Positions 59,750 to 64,000 of a stretch of DNA of 64,000 nt are shown here, piece by piece. The notes beneath the pieces are model-generated. The model did not search any database and was not told the DNA's origin. It saw only the letters and a program-made list of their open reading frames with translations. Positions within the stretch are counted from its first letter, which is position 1, and every line of letters starts with the position of its first letter. The position numbers and the translations under genes are program-made. Origin of the DNA: Clostridia bacterium (GTDB lineage Bacteria; Bacillota; Clostridia; Oscillospirales; CAG-272); assembly GCA_017942005.1 (NCBI GenBank), contig JAGAVJ010000037.1:1-64000 (forward strand). The letters are read 5' to 3'.

Positions 59750-61672
59750 ATGAACTGGAAATTGACGCAACTTGGAGATGACATAACCGTTGCATATGCG
59801 GCAGACGAACTGCACAACTATTTAAGCCGTATGGATCGTACCGCACGTATCTCCCGTATCGCTGCCCGCAGTTATGACGAAAAGAATGCACAGGCGCTGT
59901 ATATCGGCTGTGACGCGGCATTCACACATCTGCTGCCAAAGGTTGAGGACCCCCGCCGTGACGATGCAGTCTACATCAATGTCTCCGGCGGCGCTGGTAT
60001 CATTACGGGAACCAATCCCCGCAGTGTTTTAATCGCGGTTTACCGTTATCTCCGCGCACTGGGATGTGCATTCCTTCGTCCGGGCAAGGACGGCGATATC
60101 ATCCCTGCATGCAGCCCGCAAACAACACCGGTATATATCGCAGAAGCTGCCTCCTACCGCCATCGCGCAGTTTGTATCGAAGGCGCTGTATCGTATGAGC
60201 ATGTCGCTGATATGATCGATTTCCTGCCCAAAATCGCAATGAACGGTTATTTTGTTCAGTTCAAAAAGCCGTATGAATTCTTTGAGCGGTGGTATCAGCA
60301 CGGCACAAATCCCACAATGCCCGCAGAACCGATGACGGAAGCGGAAATGGACGGCATGTACGATATGCTGCGGGGGGAAATTCACAAGCGCGGACTCATG
60401 TACCATGCAGTCGGACATTCCTGGACCTGTGAGCCGTTTGGCGTACAAGGCGCCGGATGGACACCGATTACAGAAAAGGCACCGGATTCCATTGCACCGT
60501 GCCTGGCCAAGGTCAATGGCAAGCGTGAATTCTGGGGCGGTGTTCCGCTGAATACCAACCTGTGCTATTCCAATCCTGCGGTACGTTCTGCTGTAACCAG
60601 CTCCATTGTGGACTACTGTGAGGAACATCCGGATGTCGACTATCTGCATTTCTGGCTTGCAGACGGCTCAAACAACCACTGCGAATGCGAACGCTGCAAA
60701 GAGATTCCCGCGGACTATTACGTCATGATGCTCAATGAACTGGACGAAAAGCTAACCGCGAAAGGAATCGATACGAAAATCGTCTTCCTGATTTATGTCG
60801 ATCTGCTTTGGGAGCCGCAGCATGAAACCATCCGAAATCAGGATCGTTTCGTCCTCATGTTCGCACCCATTACACGAACCTACTCGAAATCCTACACCTT
60901 CACAGAGGAAGAGATGAACACCGTCACTCTTGCTCCTTATGAAAAGAACAAGCTGACGATGCCGCATTCCGTTGCCGAAAATGTCGCTCGTCTTCGGAAA
61001 TGGCAGGAACAGTTCAAAGGGGACAGCTTCGATTATGACTATCATCTGGTGCTGGACAACTTCAACGATCCCGGCTCCATTCGCAGCGCAAAAATTCTTG
61101 CAACGGATATGCAGAATCTGAAAAATCTCGGCATCAACGGTATGAACAGCTGCCAGGCGCAGCGCGTGTTCTTCCCGACCTCTCTGCCGATGCTCGCCAT
61201 GGCAGAAACACTGTGGAACCGTGAAGCTGTTTTTGCCGATATTGCACGCAGCTACTTTACCGCCGCATTTGGCGATGACGGCATCAAGGTTTGGCGGTAT
61301 CTCGCAGTGCTGTCCGACCTCTTTGATCCGGAATATCTGCGCGGAGAAAAACCGGCGATTGACGAAGAAAAGGCAAGAAGCTTTGCAAAAATCCCCGGTA
61401 TCATCGCAGACTTCATGCCGGTCATTACACGCAATATCGCCCGGGCACATATCCGCCCCACACAAAAAAAGTCGTGGGAGTATCTGCTTTATCATGCACA
61501 GGGCTCTACCTTGTTCGCACAGGCATTGGCATATTATGCCGATGACATGCAGGAGGATGCGCATGCCAAATTTGAGGCAATGATCGCATATTATAACCGC
61601 ATCGAGCCGGAGGTACATCCCGCACTTGATGTATACAAATTGATTCAGAATATGAAACGCCGGTTTCTCTAA
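59750..61672 (+). CDS. DUF4838 protein (glucuronidase-like glycoside hydrolase)
   Basis: 640 residues; AAAGGA is 13 bases before the ATG and there is no signal peptide, so it is cytoplasmic. Residues ~1-120 resemble the GH67-type N-terminal domain (AADELHNYLSRM, G-T-N-P-R-S-V-L-I-A-V-Y-R-Y-L). The DUF4838 core follows, with the Cys cluster WLADGSNNHCECERCKEI and DYDYHLVLDNFNDP. The family is related to alpha-glucuronidases, but its substrates are largely unknown. It has its own promoter and terminator and faces the GH99-like gene. Confidence 0.9.
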   Translation: MNWKLTQLGDDITVAYAADELHNYLSRMDRTARISRIAARSYDEKNAQALYIGCDAAFTHLLPKVEDPRRDDAVYINVSGGAGIITGTNPRSVLIAVYRYLRALGCAFLRPGKDGDIIPACSPQTTPVYIAEAASYRHRAVCIEGAVSYEHVADMIDFLPKIAMNGYFVQFKKPYEFFERWYQHGTNPTMPAEPMTEAEMDGMYDMLRGEIHKRGLMYHAVGHSWTCEPFGVQGAGWTPITEKAPDSIAPCLAKVNGKREFWGGVPLNTNLCYSNPAVRSAVTSSIVDYCEEHPDVDYLHFWLADGSNNHCECERCKEIPADYYVMMLNELDEKLTAKGIDTKIVFLIYVDLLWEPQHETIRNQDRFVLMFAPITRTYSKSYTFTEEEMNTVTLAPYEKNKLTMPHSVAENVARLRKWQEQFKGDSFDYDYHLVLDNFNDPGSIRSAKILATDMQNLKNLGINGMNSCQAQRVFFPTSLPMLAMAETLWNREAVFADIARSYFTAAFGDDGIKVWRYLAVLSDLFDPEYLRGEKPAIDEEKARSFAKIPGIIADFMPVITRNIARAHIRPTQKKSWEYLLYHAQGSTLFAQALAYYADDMQEDAHAKFEAMIAYYNRIEPEVHPALDVYKLIQNMKRRFL

Positions 61673-61700
61673 GCGAAAAATAGAAAACGCATTTTCATAA

Positions 61701-61746
61701 AACGACGCGCCGTACAAAAAATTGCTGTACGGCGCGCCGTTTTTTA
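61701..61746. terminator. Bidirectional terminator
   Basis: AACGACGCGCCGTAC pairs with GTACGGCGCGCCGTT (one mismatch), followed by a T-run. It separates convergent genes. Confidence 0.9.
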
Positions 61747-61775
61747 TTTTTATGAATGTTGTGCGGTTTCCTGTA

Positions 61776-62171
61776 TTATTTGATGGAAAAACTGCCTTCA
61801 TGGTCATCAGCCGTGATGACCACCTTAATTTTTTTGCCGACATCTATAAAATAGGTCTGCGTATCCATCTGTTGTTCCTCAAACAGTACGCTTCCCCTAG
61901 CATCCAGAATCTGAATTGAGATCGAACCGCTTTGCGTTTCCACTTCAAGCGTAATGGTATCATGCTTCGGATACAAAACCTTCTGCATTGTTCCATCAAT
62001 GCTGTAATAGGAAGCCTTCCATGTACTGCGCGTTTCCTGCGTAACATATGCAATACGGGTACAGGAACCTTTGACGCTGGGTGAAATCAGATTGCCCAAC
62101 AAGATAAGGACCACCACAGCCGCAATCAGGAATGCAATTCCCGCTTTATGGTGCAGTTTTTGCAGTTTCAT
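61776..62171 (-). CDS. Single-pass membrane protein, unknown function
   Basis: 131 residues; its ATG overlaps the stop of the GH99-like gene (ATGA), so the two are coupled. One helix (~13-32) is followed by an extracytoplasmic beta-rich domain (TRIAYVTQETRSTWKASYY; GSISIQILDARG; KKIKVVITADDHEGSFSIK), which resembles small immunoglobulin-like or beta-sandwich folds. I do not recognise the family. The close link suggests a partner of the preceding enzyme. Confidence 0.75.
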   Translation of the reverse strand: MKLQKLHHKAGIAFLIAAVVVLILLGNLISPSVKGSCTRIAYVTQETRSTWKASYYSIDGTMQKVLYPKHDTITLEVETQSGSISIQILDARGSVLFEEQQMDTQTYFIDVGKKIKVVITADDHEGSFSIK

Positions 62172-64000
62172 GCCTGATAATAATATGCAAAACGACCGGT
62201 TGGTGCGGTATCGCCGTCACGGTAGAAGTAGATGATATCGTCAAGCGGCAGATTGTCCGCCCACTTGAAGGTAAAGGAAACCGAGTCCCCGGGCAATTCA
62301 ATGGCATCACGCGGTACGGTAATGACAATTTCCTTTCCTTCTAATACATAGGAAACCTCTGCTGCCTTCTGCCAACCACAAACCGTCATCTTTTCAAGAA
62401 TCGCCTTGCCATTTTCTACTTTAGCGCGGTTGATGACATAGTTGTAGCCGTTCCAGCTGTTTTCCGCGCCGTTGTCTGTATTCAATAACAGCGTCATCCA
62501 GTTTTCTGCATCCGGCGCAGTGATATTGTCGGAACAAGCAGCATAGAAATACAGGTTTTCATTATCCCGTGCAACCTTTGCTAAAATGATATCGTTGCGT
62601 CCAGTCTCATTTGTATAATGTGTGGAACCAAACCCGTCACAGTCACGGTGTACGGTCGTACCGCGATCATTATAATAGGTCGGCGCTACATCACAGAAAT
62701 CGGAAGGCTCTGGCGCAGTCTTTGGAGCGGAAGCCTTGGGACGCTTTCCAGCTCCCTTATAGCGGCGGATATTCGAGCAAAGCTGCAAGTAATAATTATC
62801 ACGGATACAGTCCGCATCCATTTCAATATCGCGGGAATATTCCGGCGTATACTGGTCGACAAACGCCAGATGCGGATCATTGACATCCTCAAACCACGGC
62901 TGATGCCAGCGGCCCATAATCCATTCATTCCATCCGGTGATGAACACGATGTCGGGATCACAGTCAAGTGCACGTTCCCACTGCTCCTGGAAGTTGTAGC
63001 CGTACTTGTAGGACGTCTCGTCCAGCAGCGCTTCCCCATATTCATGCGTATAGCTGCGGCCGAAGGTGTGCGGCGCATTGAAGCAGGTGCATAGCTTTTC
63101 GGCATTGCAGTTCTGTGCAACACCGACCGTCATCATCTCACAGGAACCGTCTTCCCGCTCTCCAAATTTATGCTGCGGCGCTTTTTCCAGCCATCCCCAC
63201 ATTGGTGCGTTCGGATAGATATCGCCTGCACCGTAAGAAGGCTGACCTGCACGGAACGTAAAGAAGTTCCGGATTTCGTCAAGCAGCCCTGTGTCAAAGT
63301 CGCACATTCCTTCTTTGGGAAGGGACTCATGGTAGCCCATGATCATCGGCTTACCGTCAAGCATATACCAGAGGTCGCGGTAGCGTCCCGGCTTGTAAAG
63401 ATCCTGATACAGGGTACGCAGCATATTTTCGGCGGTCGGTGCAATGCCGAAGTTCAGCATAAAGGCAACACGCGGTACACGAATACCGTCTGCCTTTGCG
63501 GCACGCAAACCTTCGAGCAGCGGCTCATACGACTGCCGCCAGATCAGCGATCCGTTTGTACAGTCGAACACGATAAAGTCCACACCCGCGTTTGCCAGCA
63601 GCACTGCATGACGGCGGATGACATATGCGTCACGGTTGAGATAATACCCATACAGCGGTTCATTCCACGATGTAATCGTTTCTTTTCCGTTCACGGTCCA
63701 CACAGGGTGATTTTCATTGTATTCTGCACCGGGGAACTCCGCTAACACCTTGCGCAGATTGAGCGGTTCTGCATGCGCCTGCTGGTCACGCCACGTCCAG
63801 TAGAAAATACCGACCTGACGGTCCCGCTTTGCACGGACATCTTCACAATTCTTTACCGGTCTGCCAAGCTCGTCCACAGCCACCCATGTTTCATGCTGGT
63901 TGTCGATGACAGCTTCCTCCGGAACCGGTTCATAGGAAATGTCATTATAGGGACTGTGGTCCAGTAAAATGACCTTTGTAATTTCCAGTTTATCTTCCGG
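62168..64000 (-). CDS. GH99/GH71-like hydrolase with CBM9-like domain, 5' end outside window
   Basis: 610 residues are visible and the frame stays open to the right edge. QVGIFYWTWRDQQ, GVDFIVFDCTNGS, PRVAFMLNFG, GKPMIMGYHES and FITGWNEWIMGRW follow the TIM-barrel order of GH99-type endo-mannosidase-like proteins, with the E of GWNEW a likely catalytic or ligand residue. The last ~170 residues form a beta sandwich like family 9 carbohydrate-binding modules (ENLYFYAACSDNITAP; LLLNTDN). Substrate unknown. It is coupled to the small membrane protein downstream. Confidence 0.78.
   Translation of the reverse strand, partial: PEDKLEITKVILLDHSPYNDISYEPVPEEAVIDNQHETWVAVDELGRPVKNCEDVRAKRDRQVGIFYWTWRDQQAHAEPLNLRKVLAEFPGAEYNENHPVWTVNGKETITSWNEPLYGYYLNRDAYVIRRHAVLLANAGVDFIVFDCTNGSLIWRQSYEPLLEGLRAAKADGIRVPRVAFMLNFGIAPTAENMLRTLYQDLYKPGRYRDLWYMLDGKPMIMGYHESLPKEGMCDFDTGLLDEIRNFFTFRAGQPSYGAGDIYPNAPMWGWLEKAPQHKFGEREDGSCEMMTVGVAQNCNAEKLCTCFNAPHTFGRSYTHEYGEALLDETSYKYGYNFQEQWERALDCDPDIVFITGWNEWIMGRWHQPWFEDVNDPHLAFVDQYTPEYSRDIEMDADCIRDNYYLQLCSNIRRYKGAGKRPKASAPKTAPEPSDFCDVAPTYYNDRGTTVHRDCDGFGSTHYTNETGRNDIILAKVARDNENLYFYAACSDNITAPDAENWMTLLLNTDNGAENSWNGYNYVINRAKVENGKAILEKMTVCGWQKAAEVSYVLEGKEIVITVPRDAIELPGDSVSFTFKWADNLPLDDIIYFYRDGDTAPTGRFAYYYQA

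Noticed and set aside
60752..61843. Minus-strand open frame of ~360 codons
   Set aside because: Antisense to the DUF4838 gene and without recognisable features; it also crosses the terminator.

Overview
The window reads as chromosomal DNA of a low-to-mid GC Gram-positive anaerobe of the Clostridia, probably a spore-forming gut species. Evidence: Shine-Dalgarno (SD) sites of the AGGAGG/GAAAGGA type, sigma-A promoters (TTGACA-17-TATAAT), lipobox lipoproteins, a 3' remnant of the sporulation protease gene spoIVB, TGA used as a normal stop, and many orphan sugar-type solute-binding lipoproteins. No rRNA, tRNA or CRISPR array was seen. Base composition changes along the window: the first ~8.5 kb is very AT-rich, 8.5-20 kb is intermediate, and the rest is richer in GC, so the left part looks accessory.

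Layout. 1-8.5 kb: secreted and lipid-anchored proteins (a DUF4367-like fragment, several small Cys-rich exported proteins including a tandem duplicate), a solute-binding protein fused to a propeller-like domain, two sugar-type ABC permeases and a small adaptor-like membrane protein. A dead IS200/IS605 copy lies here, as do three copies of a promoter-like box with fixed 19-base geometry. 8.5-13.1 kb: a propeller lipoprotein, a duplicated ABC-2 permease and its ATPase. 13.4-20 kb: the end module of an integrative element, with a sigma-like regulator, a ~390-base structured non-coding region, a nested inverted repeat, a small DUF6870-like protein and three tandem large serine recombinases. 20-33 kb: a patchwork of an AAA ATPase, two AraC regulators, spoIVB 3' fragments, an orphan binding protein, a gutted Wadjet (JetA/JetD) locus, MFS and MATE transporters, a LURP-one protein and an HTH-TPR regulator. 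33-37 kb: a TetR regulator and a double-ATPase ABC efflux operon. 37-64 kb: an acyltransferase, a DUF5131 protein, a giant sigma-factor fusion, fucose isomerase with a divergent AraC regulator, a two-component system, a glycerol-3-phosphate-dehydrogenase-like enzyme, a degenerate HtrA-PDZ protein, a DeoR/phosphodiesterase/binding-protein cluster, another binding protein, an ADP-ribosylglycohydrolase, a DUF4838 protein and a GH99-like protein that leaves the window.

The right half looks geared to host or plant glycans: fucI, DUF4838 and GH-like enzymes, several binding proteins without their own permeases (a shared transporter is implied) and local regulators.

The most unusual signal is a recurrent RNA-like element. 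In eight genes of unrelated function between 31 and 60 kb, a stem-loop sits between the SD sequence and the start codon, with conserved geometry (SD, 0-4 nt, hairpin of 18-24 nt, 10-15 nt, AUG) and compensatory changes in the arms. In seven of the eight the 5' arm could instead pair with the SD. I propose it as an undescribed translation-initiation element. Other unusual items are a sigma factor with a ~850-residue C-terminal extension, the structured region in the integrative element, and the secreted-protein/ABC cassette on the left.
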